A stretch of 56,358 nt of DNA from Streptomyces sp. H27-H5 (GTDB lineage Bacteria; Actinomycetota; Actinomycetes; Streptomycetales; Streptomycetaceae), in assembly GCF_026627505.1 (NCBI RefSeq), contig NZ_JAPNLK010000019.1:1-56358 (forward strand). The letters run 5' to 3'. The translations under genes were made by a program, and so were the position numbers. Shown here in pieces: positions 40,947-49,347 of the stretch. The notes below the pieces were generated by a model. It saw only the letters and a program-made list of their open reading frames with translations, searched no databases and was not told the DNA's origin. The first letter of the stretch is position 1. Each line of letters begins with the position of its first letter.

Positions 40947-41501
40947 ATGAACTGTACTGATCAGATTCCCGCGACGCCCCCGGCCCGCCCGGACGCGTTC
41001 GTAGCCGCCGTCCTGGTCGCCGTGGGGGAGCACTTCCGCACGGTGAACCCGGCCGACGCCGTGGCGACCGCGAACCTTCTGGTTCGCGTGACCGCCGAGG
41101 CGTACCACCTGGTGGAGCGGCGGGAGGCGCGGGACGCTCCGGCCCTCGCGCGGGTGGCGATGGCCGTCATGCCGGCGGCGTACGCCGGTATCTCGCGGGG
41201 TGAGTACGTGCTCCACATCCGGAACGTCGTCGTGGAGGCCGGCCACGACTGGCCGAGTGGCCCGAACGACCCGGCCATCCCCCGCATCACCGGGATCCCG
41301 GGTCCTCGTACGGAGCCGACGCCCGGTAAGAGGCCGTCCATCCCGACCCAGCCGGGGCCGGACAAGTCGGCGGCGCCGACCTGTTGCGGGCGCGCCATGC
41401 GCCGCGACGGCGGCCAGTGGGTGTGCGGGAAGTGCAAGGGCTACAACCAGACCGCCCGTGCCGCGCTCGTGCCCGCCGCGGCCGGGGAGGTGACGGTCTG
41501 A
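40947..41501 (+). CDS. Hypothetical protein with a C-terminal zinc ribbon
   Basis: 184 aa, ATG 40947 with AGGAG upstream. A helical N-terminal domain (AVGEHFRTVNPADAVATANL) and a proline-rich linker precede TCCGRAMRRDGGQWVCGKCK, a zinc ribbon. First gene after the triple-hairpin leader; overlaps the next start (TGATG). Not recognised. Confidence 0.65.
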   Translation: MNCTDQIPATPPARPDAFVAAVLVAVGEHFRTVNPADAVATANLLVRVTAEAYHLVERREARDAPALARVAMAVMPAAYAGISRGEYVLHIRNVVVEAGHDWPSGPNDPAIPRITGIPGPRTEPTPGKRPSIPTQPGPDKSAAPTCCGRAMRRDGGQWVCGKCKGYNQTARAALVPAAAGEVTV

Positions 41502-41647
41502 TGGCATCCGAGACCGCCGCGCAGCTCCTCGCCGAGGCCCGGAAGACGTACGCGGCCGGCGCGCCCCAGCGGGACCCGCAGGCCATCGCCGCCGCCGAGG
41601 CGAAGGCCGCGAAGGCCGCCGTCGACGCGCGGAAGGCGAGGGTCTGA
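41501..41647 (+). CDS. Small Ala/Lys-rich helical protein
   Basis: 48 aa, ATG 41501. Nearly all helical (AAQLLAEARKTYAAG, AAEAKAAKAAVDARKARV). Stop overlaps the next start (TGATG). Function unknown. Confidence 0.5.
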   Translation: MASETAAQLLAEARKTYAAGAPQRDPQAIAAAEAKAAKAAVDARKARV

Positions 41648-41799
41648 TGACCGATAAGACCCCCGTGGACCAGGACGCGACCGCAACGGCGGCCGAGGTC
41701 TTGGAGCGCGCGCAGGCCGACCGGCAGGACTGGGCGGCCGACCGCCCGGGTCTGGGCGCCTCGACCACCCCCGCCAACGGCGGGAACCCGATCCGATGA
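41647..41799 (+). CDS. Small acidic/alanine-rich protein
   Basis: 50 aa from ATG 41647, beginning MTDKTPVDQDATATAAEVLE and ending STTPANGGNPIR. Coupled to the previous and next genes by overlapping stop and start codons. No family recognised. Confidence 0.5.
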   Translation: MTDKTPVDQDATATAAEVLERAQADRQDWAADRPGLGASTTPANGGNPIR

Positions 41800-41984
41800 A
41801 GTGGCTTCGAGGCGGCAACGACCGCCAGACCGCATCCACCACCTACAGCGGCCAGGAGTCTGCGACCGAGCGCAAGGCGCGCAAGGAGCAGGCGAAGACC
41901 CGCAAGCGGCGCGCCCAAGGCGTCGCCGAGGCCGCCCGCGCCGGTGAGGCGTGGGAGGTCGAGGAGCGCCGCCGCACCCGATAG
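41796..41984 (+). CDS. Small highly charged protein
   Basis: 62 aa, ATG 41796 (ATGA). A K/R/E-rich helix (RKARKEQAKTRKRRAQGVAE) could bind nucleic acid or form a coiled coil. A terminator follows. Confidence 0.5.
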   Translation: MKWLRGGNDRQTASTTYSGQESATERKARKEQAKTRKRRAQGVAEAARAGEAWEVEERRRTR

Positions 41985-41996
41985 CGGCGGCCCTCA

Positions 41997-42036
41997 GGCC
42001 GGCCCGCCCCCTACTTCCCCGGGGGGTGGGCCGGCC
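41997..42036 (+). terminator. Terminator
   Basis: GGCCGGCCC (41997-42005) pairs with GGGCCGGCC (42028-42036), with an inner C-run/G-run extending the stem. Confidence 0.75.
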
Positions 42037-42071
42037 CATCCCCGTCTCGCGATGAGAGAGGCACCACCCCC

Positions 42072-43271
42072 ATGGACCAGCCCGACCAGAAGCCGCGCGT
42101 TGACGGCGTGGAGTTCCGCAGGGTCACCTTGCAGCGCCTGGAGACGACCGAGATCGACGGCGTCCCCTCCACCCGCGTTGTGGAGTACGTCGGTTGGGAG
42201 CCGGTCCCGCCGCGTGACTGGGACGAGGTGGCCCTTCGCGGCGTCACCTGGGTCGCGGTCGGCTTCACCGTCGTGGCCATGGGCGGCGGAACGGCCAGCA
42301 TCGGGGGCCTCCTCAAGCCGATGGTTCCCGCCGTCTTCGCCTATGGCATGGGCTCCTGCTTCGCCGTCGCCTGGCTGTTCTGCACGGCCATCGAGTGGCG
42401 CAACCGCACCGTGCCCGAGCGGGGCCGCCCCGCGAAGTTCGCCGGCTGGTTCTTCCTGCTCCTCAGCATGGCGGCCGTCCTCGCGTACGGGCACACGCTC
42501 AAGCAGCCATGGGCGGGAGGCTTCGGCGCGAGCATCGACCTCATCGCCAAGGGTTCGTGGTGGCTGCTCCTGCGCGAGTACGCCGTCCCGCTCGACGCGG
42601 GCGTCGCCCACTGGGTGCAGGAGCAGGAACAGAAGCTTGCCGGGCGTGCGCTCCTCTCCGCCCGGGTCCGGCGCCTGAACCGCCGTGCCGCGTACCAGCG
42701 GGCGGTCGGGGGAGCGGAGTACCAGGCAGCCGACGCGATCCTGTCGGGCACGGAAGCCGCGCGACACAGCCTGCCCACCCAGGCCGCGGCGCCGGTCGTT
42801 CAGACCTCGACCACCCCGGCCGCGGCCCCCGTCGCCCCGGTCGCGGCCGCGCCCGTCGTCCAGGTGTCGGCCCCGGCCGCGGCGCCGGCTGTCCCGGCCC
42901 CGGCTCCCGTGGTCCATACCCCGGCGCCCGCGCAGGTGTTGGCGACGCCGGTCCCTCCGGTCCCTGCCGTGACCGTCCAGACCTTCGAGCAGCCCGTCCC
43001 CGCCGCCCCGGCTCCGGCCGCCACGCCCGCCGCGGCCACCGCTCCCGTTCCGCCGGCGACCGCCCCCCAGAGCCCCGCGCTCCACGCCGTGGGCGGCCCC
43101 TTCAAGTCCGACACCATCCGCGCCGCCCTGGCCGCGCAACCCGACATCACCGATGAGGCCCTGATCCAGCTCGTGGTCGCCGCGCACGGCGAGGACCCGG
43201 CGAACAAGACGACCGTCCCCCGGACCCGCCGGCGGATCGAGGCCAAGCTCCGCGACAAGAAGGCGTCATGA
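42072..43271 (+). CDS. Four-helix membrane protein with long A/P linker and helical tail
   Basis: 399 aa. Hydrophobic segments at about 57-77, 83-106, 122-141 and 151-172 are followed by a charged helical region (VQEQEQKLAGRALLSARVRR), ~100 residues of APVVQ/APA-type linker, and a small C-terminal helical domain (DTIRAALAAQPDITDEALIQ). The layout resembles multi-span proteins of Streptomyces conjugative plasmids, but I cannot name a family. First of five overlapping or closely spaced membrane genes. Confidence 0.65.
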   Translation: MDQPDQKPRVDGVEFRRVTLQRLETTEIDGVPSTRVVEYVGWEPVPPRDWDEVALRGVTWVAVGFTVVAMGGGTASIGGLLKPMVPAVFAYGMGSCFAVAWLFCTAIEWRNRTVPERGRPAKFAGWFFLLLSMAAVLAYGHTLKQPWAGGFGASIDLIAKGSWWLLLREYAVPLDAGVAHWVQEQEQKLAGRALLSARVRRLNRRAAYQRAVGGAEYQAADAILSGTEAARHSLPTQAAAPVVQTSTTPAAAPVAPVAAAPVVQVSAPAAAPAVPAPAPVVHTPAPAQVLATPVPPVPAVTVQTFEQPVPAAPAPAATPAAATAPVPPATAPQSPALHAVGGPFKSDTIRAALAAQPDITDEALIQLVVAAHGEDPANKTTVPRTRRRIEAKLRDKKAS

Positions 43272-43417
43272 TCATCTACCCCTACCTCAACCTCGCCGCC
43301 GGCCTCGTCGGCCTCATGGCCGCACTGTGCGCCCGCACGGAACACATCCGCTTCCTGGGCGGCCTCATCGCCGCCCTCGCCCTCGTCGCCGCCCTCTGGG
43401 ACTGGGGGTCCTGGTGA
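43268..43417 (+). CDS. Tiny two-helix membrane protein
   Basis: 49 aa from ATG 43268 (ATGA overlap): MIIYPYLNLAAGLVGLMAAL and FLGGLIAALALVAALWDWG are the two membrane helices. GTGA overlap with the next gene. Probably a subunit of the same membrane assembly. Confidence 0.6.
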   Translation: MIIYPYLNLAAGLVGLMAALCARTEHIRFLGGLIAALALVAALWDWGSW

Positions 43418-44466
43418 GCGACACCGAGGAGGAGACCACCGAGGAGCCGTTCCGCATCCGCGACGTCTTCCAGTTCCGTCGCCCCGAACCCGACCCGGCC
43501 GAGCACGAGGACGAGGACGGGGACGAGGAGGAGCCGGAACACGACGAGCCGGAGACCCCTCCCATGCCCGAGGCCCCCCCGCTCATCCCCGCCCAGGCCC
43601 CCGTCCCGGCCCCCCTCGTGGGCCGGGACGCCCGGCCGGACGGGCACCGCGTCCCGAACTGGTGGGAGGGGCCTCTCGACCTCGACGCCCTCACCGCCGT
43701 GGCCTCCCCCTCATGCCGGCACCCGAGGCCGTACACCTTCAAGATTCAGGAGACCGGCGAGGTCGTCCCCCACTGGTGCCCGGACTGCAAGACCGACCTG
43801 TTCCCCACCCCGGAGCCTGCCCCCACCCCCGCGCCCCCCTGGAACCACAGCCCCCAGGGCACGCCCCCTCCGGCCGGCTCCGGGTGCCTGCACCGCACCC
43901 CGCACGAGGTCCGGGCACAGCCCACCAACCAGCTCGTCGCTTTCTGGTGCGCGGACTGCCAGACCCAGCTCCCGGTCCCCGACGACTATGACGAGCTGGA
44001 CGACGTCGCCGAGGAGGCCGACGGGGGAGAGGACGGCAAGGACGGCCAGCCCGCCGGCCAGGTCCCGGCCGCCGTCCGCCGCCGCTGGGGCCTGCGAGGC
44101 AACGGTGAGAAGAACTACCGGCGCCCCGTCTACGCCCGGGACTCGGACACCCCGAAGCAGTCCCTGTACGACTCGATCAAGGGCATGCCGCCCAAGACGC
44201 GGCACCTGCTCTACAACGGCAGCGCCCTCGGCGCCGGCCTCTACATCGGCGTCCCCCAGTTCTGGACCGCCGAGGTCGCCTTCCTGGTCGACACCTACCA
44301 CTCCTGGACGACGTCCTACGTCGTCATCTGGTACGGCGTCGCCCTCGGGTGCTTCGTCTTCGACTACAAGGCGCGCCACTGGTTCCCCCTGTTCGCCTGG
44401 GCCGCGCGCGTACCGCTCGTCTCCATGATCATCGGCGTCCTCTACTACGGCACCCCGGGCACCTGA
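43414..44466 (+). CDS. Membrane protein with acidic head, two zinc knuckles and C-terminal helices
   Basis: 350 aa from GTG 43414. An acidic N-terminal region (residues 1-55) precedes two related motifs, PSCRHPRPYTFK ... WCPDCKTDLF and SGCLHRTPHEVR ... WCADCQTQL: an internal duplication of a C-H...CxxC zinc site. Three hydrophobic segments occupy about 265-345. Function unknown; likely links cytoplasmic components to the membrane module. Confidence 0.65.
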   Translation: MSDTEEETTEEPFRIRDVFQFRRPEPDPAEHEDEDGDEEEPEHDEPETPPMPEAPPLIPAQAPVPAPLVGRDARPDGHRVPNWWEGPLDLDALTAVASPSCRHPRPYTFKIQETGEVVPHWCPDCKTDLFPTPEPAPTPAPPWNHSPQGTPPPAGSGCLHRTPHEVRAQPTNQLVAFWCADCQTQLPVPDDYDELDDVAEEADGGEDGKDGQPAGQVPAAVRRRWGLRGNGEKNYRRPVYARDSDTPKQSLYDSIKGMPPKTRHLLYNGSALGAGLYIGVPQFWTAEVAFLVDTYHSWTTSYVVIWYGVALGCFVFDYKARHWFPLFAWAARVPLVSMIIGVLYYGTPGT

Positions 44467-44501
44467 CCACCCTCCTCCTCGACCGGAAGCAGCAGAGCAG
44501 C

Positions 44502-44906
44502 ATGGACCTCCTCCCCACATTCGGCGCACCCGGGCTCGCCATCGGCCTGACCGGCTTCCTCTACTTCGGCACCGAGACCGGCGGAAAGGTCAAGCCCCTC
44601 GGGTGGTGGTGGACCCTCCTGTTGGCCCTCGTCGCCGGAGCCGCCTACAACGCCGCCGGCGTCCCGTTCACCTACGTGTCGGACTTCATCCAGATGCTCC
44701 TGGGCCTCTTCGGCGAAGTCGTCGCGAAGACCACCATGGCGGGCATCGGCCTGTTCCTGACCGGCTACATCCTGTACAAGAAGCTGTCGACACGAGAGGT
44801 CGCCGTTGTCGGCATCGTGTACTTCTACGTGGCGCAGGGCTCCGGAGGCGCGTTCTCGGTCCTCGCCGACAGGATCGCCAACCTCATGAACGGCCTCGCC
44901 GGATGA
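44502..44906 (+). CDS. Four-helix membrane protein
   Basis: 134 aa from ATG 44502. Hydrophobic segments at about 8-24, 35-55, 62-80 and 82-130 leave little soluble sequence. Overlaps the next gene (ATGA). Size and topology resemble small spread/transfer (Spd-like) proteins of actinomycete conjugative elements, by general form only. Confidence 0.6.
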   Translation: MDLLPTFGAPGLAIGLTGFLYFGTETGGKVKPLGWWWTLLLALVAGAAYNAAGVPFTYVSDFIQMLLGLFGEVVAKTTMAGIGLFLTGYILYKKLSTREVAVVGIVYFYVAQGSGGAFSVLADRIANLMNGLAG

Positions 44907-46360
44907 GCCCCGCCGCCCACCTCCGCGCCGTCCCCGACCCCGAGCCCGAGCCCGACGAGGCACCGGCGCCGGGGGACCGGCCCGTCCTGGTCCCCACCCT
45001 CGCCGACCTGTTCCCCGCAGAACCCCCAGGCCACAAGCCCGGAGAGTCCGACGACAACGACGTCCAGGACCACGATCCCGACGACGAGGAGCCGGGGGAG
45101 GAGGACGACGAGGACGAGGGCCTGGACGAGGAGGCGGGGGAGTTCGAGGACGCCGCGGCCGGCCGCTGCATGACCCTCCCCAACCTCCTCCCGTACGTCG
45201 ACCCTCGCCCCCTGGCCGCCCTCGGCCCTCTCGCCGTGGAAGCCGGCCGGACCCTGGGCCCCCTTGCCGTCCAGGCCGGAAAGACCGCCGGCCCCCCGCT
45301 GTTCCGCGCCCTCGGCCAGGGCATCAGGAAGGCCGGCCGCATGATCGCCTGGTACTGCCGGGGCATCGGCGTGATCCTCGTCCTGATCACCGGATGGCTG
45401 TGCGGGCGCTTCGGGAAGGGGGGTCTGGGCGTCCGGTTCATCGGCGCCGCGTTCTGCGTGTTCTGCGTGGCCAAGCTCTGCCAGCAGTTCCCGGCGGCCC
45501 CCTACGTCACCATCGCGATCACGATCCTGATCTTCGCCATGGCCGCCGGCGGGCACATCCAGGTTCCGGATAGCAACCCCGCGAAGAAGGGCGAGGAGAA
45601 GGGCAAGGGAGTCAAGGAGAAGGACGCCAAGGTCCCCGCCCAGGGCAAGGCCGCCGCGGCCGACAAGACCCCCACGACACCCGCCCAGCCGGCCCCCGAG
45701 GTGTCCAAGGACCCGACCCCCGACACCCCCCGCTGGGCCGCCCGCCTGTTCCGCCGCCAGGCATCCTCCACCGACACCCCCACCGGCACCCCCGTCGGCG
45801 CCCCCGCCAACCTCCCGGCCGCGGCTCCCGCCGACCCCCCCGAGGACACCCCCGAACAGCTCCCCGAACCGGTCGAGGAGGAGGCCCCCGAGGCCCCCCG
45901 CGAGGACCCCCTGACCGCCCTCATCCGGAAGGCGATCGGGGGTGAGAACGGGGTGCACCTGGCGGTCCTCCGGCCCCTCATGCGGGAGGGCCTCCCCGCC
46001 CTCTCCCAGGCCACCGACAAAGAGCTCCGCGAGCACCTCCTCGCAGCGGGCTTCGACCCCACCCGTACCTTCCGCGCGCGGGGTGTCGCGGGGCGGTCCG
46101 GAGTGCACCGAACAGACCCCGCACTGACCCCCTCCCCGGGGGCCGCCCAGGAGGACTCTCCGGACCACTCTCCGCCCACTCTCCACCCCTCCCCACCTGC
46201 GAAGATCTCCGCACTCTCCACTCCTCTCCCCGCCCCCCGGAGAGCGGACGAAGAGAGCGGGACATGGACCCCGGAGGAGATCCAGCGGGGATTCCGGTGC
46301 GTCCCGGATCCCACCCGTGGACCGTCCGCGTCGAAGATCGAACAGTGGACCGGCCCTTGA
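44903..46360 (+). CDS. Membrane protein with acidic head and winged-helix-like tail
   Basis: 485 aa from ATG 44903. An acidic region (about 35-80) precedes membrane segments near 150-170 and 180-225. A long K/A/P/T-rich linker follows, and then a helical domain (LTALIRKAIGGENGVHLAVL, RPLMREG ... ELREHLLAAGF) like that ending the 42072 protein. The shared tail suggests the two proteins bind a common partner or DNA. Last gene of the membrane operon. Confidence 0.65.
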   Translation: MSPAAHLRAVPDPEPEPDEAPAPGDRPVLVPTLADLFPAEPPGHKPGESDDNDVQDHDPDDEEPGEEDDEDEGLDEEAGEFEDAAAGRCMTLPNLLPYVDPRPLAALGPLAVEAGRTLGPLAVQAGKTAGPPLFRALGQGIRKAGRMIAWYCRGIGVILVLITGWLCGRFGKGGLGVRFIGAAFCVFCVAKLCQQFPAAPYVTIAITILIFAMAAGGHIQVPDSNPAKKGEEKGKGVKEKDAKVPAQGKAAAADKTPTTPAQPAPEVSKDPTPDTPRWAARLFRRQASSTDTPTGTPVGAPANLPAAAPADPPEDTPEQLPEPVEEEAPEAPREDPLTALIRKAIGGENGVHLAVLRPLMREGLPALSQATDKELREHLLAAGFDPTRTFRARGVAGRSGVHRTDPALTPSPGAAQEDSPDHSPPTLHPSPPAKISALSTPLPAPRRADEESGTWTPEEIQRGFRCVPDPTRGPSASKIEQWTGP

Positions 46361-46446
46361 CACAGGGTGCCCGCCCGGCCCCGGGGTGTAGCAGTGGATC
46401 ACGGAGGTACGCCATGATGGGGGTGATCTGATTCACGGGAGGGGAC

Positions 46447-46626
46447 ATGAGCCACGACAAGGACGCGCACCCGGGGCAGTGCTGCTGCTGCGCGCGGGCG
46501 AACGCCGAGCCGGAGCCGGCCCCGTTCCGCCTCGCCGACCTCGCCGACATCCCGCGCAACCAGTGGGTCGGCGGGGGAATCATGTTCGCCGTGATCTTCA
46601 TCCTGATCCTGTACCGGCACGGGTAG
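46447..46626 (+). CDS. Small membrane protein with a CCCC cluster
   Basis: 59 aa, ATG 46447 with GGGAGGGG upstream. QCCCCARANAE is followed by a C-terminal transmembrane helix (GGGIMFAVIFILILYRHG). The four adjacent cysteines could bind metal or be modified. Unknown. Confidence 0.6.
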   Translation: MSHDKDAHPGQCCCCARANAEPEPAPFRLADLADIPRNQWVGGGIMFAVIFILILYRHG

Positions 46627-46665
46627 ACCTCCGACCCGCCCCCGAGCCGGGCCGGACACTCCCCC

Positions 46666-46697
46666 GAGGGCCGCACGTCTCCCCGCGTGCGGCCCTC
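46666..46697 (+). terminator. Terminator
   Basis: GAGGGCCGCACG (46666-46677) and CGTGCGGCCCTC (46686-46697): perfect 12-bp stem. Confidence 0.85.
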
Positions 46698-46756
46698 GCC
46701 GCGTTCCCGTAGGGGTACGCTCCCCGGCGCACTGTGCGGGACCGAGAGGCGGAGAC

Positions 46757-46897
46757 ATGGCGGGTACGAGCGCGTTCGTGGCGGTACTCCTCGGCGGGTG
46801 CGGGGTGGCGGTCGTCACCGTCATCGCGCGAGCAAAGGTGGACATCGCCCGCATCCGGGCGCACTCCGGCACCCCGGAGCAGCCGCGGCGACCTTGA
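46757..46897 (+). CDS. Very small membrane protein
   Basis: 46 aa from ATG 46757 (GGCGGAG upstream): one hydrophobic helix (AFVAVLLGGCGVAVVTVIAR) and a basic tail. A possible promoter TACGCT lies at 46717. It ends before a strong bidirectional terminator. Confidence 0.5.
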   Translation: MAGTSAFVAVLLGGCGVAVVTVIARAKVDIARIRAHSGTPEQPRRP

Positions 46898-46909
46898 CCC
46901 GAGACACGC

Positions 46910-46945
46910 CGAAGGGGCCGCGCATTCCACCGCGCGGCCCCTTCG
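46910..46945. terminator. Bidirectional terminator
   Basis: CGAAGGGGCCGCGC (46910-46923) and GCGCGGCCCCTTCG (46932-46945): perfect 14-bp stem between convergent genes. Confidence 0.9.
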
Positions 46946-46963
46946 CGTACCTCCGTCCGGTGG

Positions 46964-47458
46964 TCAGCCGCCCCGCACGGGCGGCACACCGGCGGCGCGC
47001 ACGAGGCGTCCGACATGGTTCCGGTCGTAGGGGACGTGAGCGGAGATCACGCCGGGGGTGAGGGTGCGCTCCGCGTAGTGCCGGACGATGGCCTCCTGGA
47101 GCGGCGCGCGCGCGGCCTCGACCTTGGCCTCCGCGCGTGTGAACGCGGCCGTGAGCTTGTCCAGCTCGGCCAGAGCCGCCGCCTCGACCTGTTCGTCGTA
47201 CTCCGGCGCCGGTCCCGCGTTCGGGCCCCGGAGCGGGGGGATTCCGGCGCCCTTCGCGAGGCGTCCGACGTGGTTTCGGTCGTAGGGGGTGTGGTCGGCC
47301 AGCTTGCCGGGGGGTGCGCTGCGCGCCCTGAGATGGCGCACGATGCCTTCGTGGAGGGCCTCGCGCGCCTCGTCCAGGCGAGTGGTGGCCTGGGTGAATG
47401 TGCGAGTCAGCCGGTCAAGCTCTGCCAGCGCGCTTTGTTCGGGGGTGTGGGTCGCCAT
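46964..47458 (-). CDS. Tandem-duplicated DNA-binding protein, candidate regulator of the TTGCAAC regulon
   Basis: 164 aa from ATG 47458. Two copies of one unit (about 10-78 and 96-164): a helical ALAELDxLTxxFTxA segment, an AIVRHYAERT/GIVRHLRARS helix, then HxPYDRNHVGRLxxxAGxPP, which reads as a helix-turn-helix. The copies are about 45-50% identical. It diverges from the first TTGCAAC promoter, and a further TTGCAAC lies 23 bp upstream of its own start (47481-47487). A two-headed protein suits an operator with boxes at fixed 13-bp steps. The regulatory role is inferred. Confidence 0.65.
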   Translation of the reverse strand: MATHTPEQSALAELDRLTRTFTQATTRLDEAREALHEGIVRHLRARSAPPGKLADHTPYDRNHVGRLAKGAGIPPLRGPNAGPAPEYDEQVEAAALAELDKLTAAFTRAEAKVEAARAPLQEAIVRHYAERTLTPGVISAHVPYDRNHVGRLVRAAGVPPVRGG

Positions 47459-47524
47459 GGGGGCAGTGTGCCACATCAGGTTGCAACGCGGTACCGCCGA
47501 TCGCGCCCCAACATCCCCACCGAG

Positions 47525-47563
47525 TTGCAACTTGACGTTGCAACTGAGAGGTGCAACACTGTG
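47525..47563 (+). promoter_or_regulatory. TTGCAAC promoter-operator R1
   Basis: Boxes TTGCAAC at 47525, TTGCAAC at 47538 and GTGCAAC at 47551 (13-bp steps). The -35 TTGACG (47532-47537) lies between the first two boxes; -10-like CACTGT follows the third. A small leader hairpin GGGC-GCACA-GCCC (47574-47586) precedes the RBS of the 47609 gene. Confidence 0.8.
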
Positions 47564-47608
47564 CGTATTGGAAGGGCGCACAGCCCACCCCGCACCACGG
47601 AGGCATCC

Positions 47609-49201
47609 ATGACCGAGACCACCGACTACCGGCCCGCCGACTTCAAGGACTTCGCCAAGGGCGACGGCATCCGCTTCCTGACCCGCGACACCGGCCGCAC
47701 CGGCGCGGGCCTGTTCTGGCGAACCGGCACCGTCACCCAGGTCACGGACAAGACGGTCACGGTGACCTGCGACGGCAACCAGCTCGGCGCCACCGCCCGC
47801 ATCCGGCGCGCGGACTGGGTCGGCCGCGCCCCCGAGCGCGCCGTCAAGGCGCCGGCCACCACCAAGCGGTACCGGCGCACCGAGAACGGCACCACCACCT
47901 ACCTGACCCAGGCCGAGGGGGAGGCGGAGATCGAGCAACTCCGAGAGGCGTACAAGCGGGGAGAGATCCGGGAGCTGTTCAGCGGCAGCGCCGGCACCAC
48001 GCACACCACCCTGACCGGCCTCCGGATCCACATGGACCTGGAGGACGCCCCGGAGCCGACGGACCCGGCCCCGGCCCTGGACCGCATCGCCCCGCCGGTC
48101 GCGCTCCGCTTCCTCGCGGACTACGTGACCGACACCAGCGGTGAGGAGCCCGTCCAGCGCATCACGGTGACCATGGAAGGCGACCCCGTGCCCGTGCTCG
48201 ACAAGGAGCTGCCGTACGGGCCCGGCCGCAACGCCGCCCGCACGCTGGAGGCCCTGGGCTGGACGATCACAGGCATGGAGACCTACGGCGGACCGAGCAT
48301 GTTCCGCGCCTGGGTCACCCCCTCCCCCCTCCCCCGCCTCATGCCCGACCAGGCACGCGGCATCGTGAACGGCACGTTCCCCGAGGCCCAGGACTTCCAG
48401 CCCGCCTACACCGAGGCCGGCGAGTTCCTCGGGTACACCTGGCAGTCCACCCCCCAGAGCACCGCGCGGTTCGGGTGGATCACCCCGTCCGGCACGTTCG
48501 CCCGGGGCCTGGAGGCGTACCGCTCGGGCGCGGAGGCCCTGCTCCCCATGGCCGTGATGGACGACGAGCGGCAGGCCCGGCGCCGCGCCCTCGCGCAGGA
48601 GAGCGAAGGCTCTCGCCTGGCACGGCGAGCCACCGAGGCCGTGGCCCGTACCGCCGAGTACCGGGCCAGGATGGACGACCGGACCGCCGAGGAGGCACGC
48701 CGCTACGGAGCGCCGGTGCCCCCGCTCGTCGCCGCGCGCATCGCCGCCCGCGAGGCCGCCCCCCTGGCCCTCCCCGCCGCCGGCGAGGCGCCCGCGCAGC
48801 AGCTCCCGGCCCCCCGCGTCCTGGAGGGGGTGGTCGTCCAGCACGACGGAGCCACGGACGGATGCTTCCCCAAGCACGTCCAGCACCCGGACGTCCTCGC
48901 CGCGCGCGGCGCGCTGGACGGCATGGCCTTCGCCCGCCTCACCGACCGCCACGACATCAGCGCACCGACCGAGGAGGAGCAGCAGACGCGCGGCTACGTG
49001 GTCAAGCCGCGCGGTGACGGACGGGTGACCGTGTACTGGCTGGAGCGGGGCAAGGCGATCCGCCGGGACACCCCCCTGGACGGCGCGGCCCTGGACTGCC
49101 TGGAGTACCGGATGAAGACGCGCGGCTGGGAGACGGAGCGCATGGGCCGGTCCGCTCACTGCCTGTTCGCCCACGTCCCCCAGGACCAGCGTCAGGGCTG
49201 A
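47609..49201 (+). CDS. Large modular protein of the TTGCAAC regulon (unit 1)
   Basis: 530 aa from ATG 47609 with CACGGAGG upstream. An N-terminal SH3-like beta region (FAKGDGIRFLTRDTGRTG ... GTVTQVTDKTVTV) is followed by a basic hinge. A middle domain holds DFQPAYTEAGEFLGY ... FGWIT (262-292), shared with the unit 2 protein. After a long R/A-rich helical segment, a C-terminal domain ends near EYRMKTRGWETERMG. No catalytic motif recognised. The modular make-up recalls polyvalent proteins of phages and plasmids. Confidence 0.65.
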   Translation: MTETTDYRPADFKDFAKGDGIRFLTRDTGRTGAGLFWRTGTVTQVTDKTVTVTCDGNQLGATARIRRADWVGRAPERAVKAPATTKRYRRTENGTTTYLTQAEGEAEIEQLREAYKRGEIRELFSGSAGTTHTTLTGLRIHMDLEDAPEPTDPAPALDRIAPPVALRFLADYVTDTSGEEPVQRITVTMEGDPVPVLDKELPYGPGRNAARTLEALGWTITGMETYGGPSMFRAWVTPSPLPRLMPDQARGIVNGTFPEAQDFQPAYTEAGEFLGYTWQSTPQSTARFGWITPSGTFARGLEAYRSGAEALLPMAVMDDERQARRRALAQESEGSRLARRATEAVARTAEYRARMDDRTAEEARRYGAPVPPLVAARIAAREAAPLALPAAGEAPAQQLPAPRVLEGVVVQHDGATDGCFPKHVQHPDVLAARGALDGMAFARLTDRHDISAPTEEEQQTRGYVVKPRGDGRVTVYWLERGKAIRRDTPLDGAALDCLEYRMKTRGWETERMGRSAHCLFAHVPQDQRQG

Positions 49202-49227
49202 TCCTCGCCCGCTCGACCTTCGAACCC

Positions 49228-49249
49228 GCCGGCCCCCACGGGGGCCGGC
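49228..49249 (+). terminator. Terminator of unit 1
   Basis: GCCGGCCCCC (49228-49237) and GGGGGCCGGC (49240-49249) form a 10-bp stem. Confidence 0.75.
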
Positions 49250-49260
49250 TTCCCCGCGTG

Positions 49261-49299
49261 ACGCAACTTGACATTGCATCCTAATGTTGCAACATTATG
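49261..49299 (+). promoter_or_regulatory. TTGCAAC promoter-operator R2
   Basis: Boxes ACGCAAC (49261), TTGCATC (49274) and TTGCAAC (49287) at 13-bp steps; -35 TTGACA (49268-49273); -10-like CATTAT after the third box; then TGGGTATCGGGA shared with R4. A leader hairpin GGGGT-GC-ACCCC precedes CACGGAGGA and ATG 49348. Confidence 0.8.
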
Positions 49300-49347
49300 G
49301 GTATCGGGACGGGGGTGCACCCCGCCCCCCGACACCACGGAGGACCC

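Noticed and set aside
46964..49279. A 771-aa minus-strand frame ending in the duplicated regulator
   Set aside because: Only the last 164 residues are real; the rest is antisense to the unit 1 gene and crosses promoter R1.
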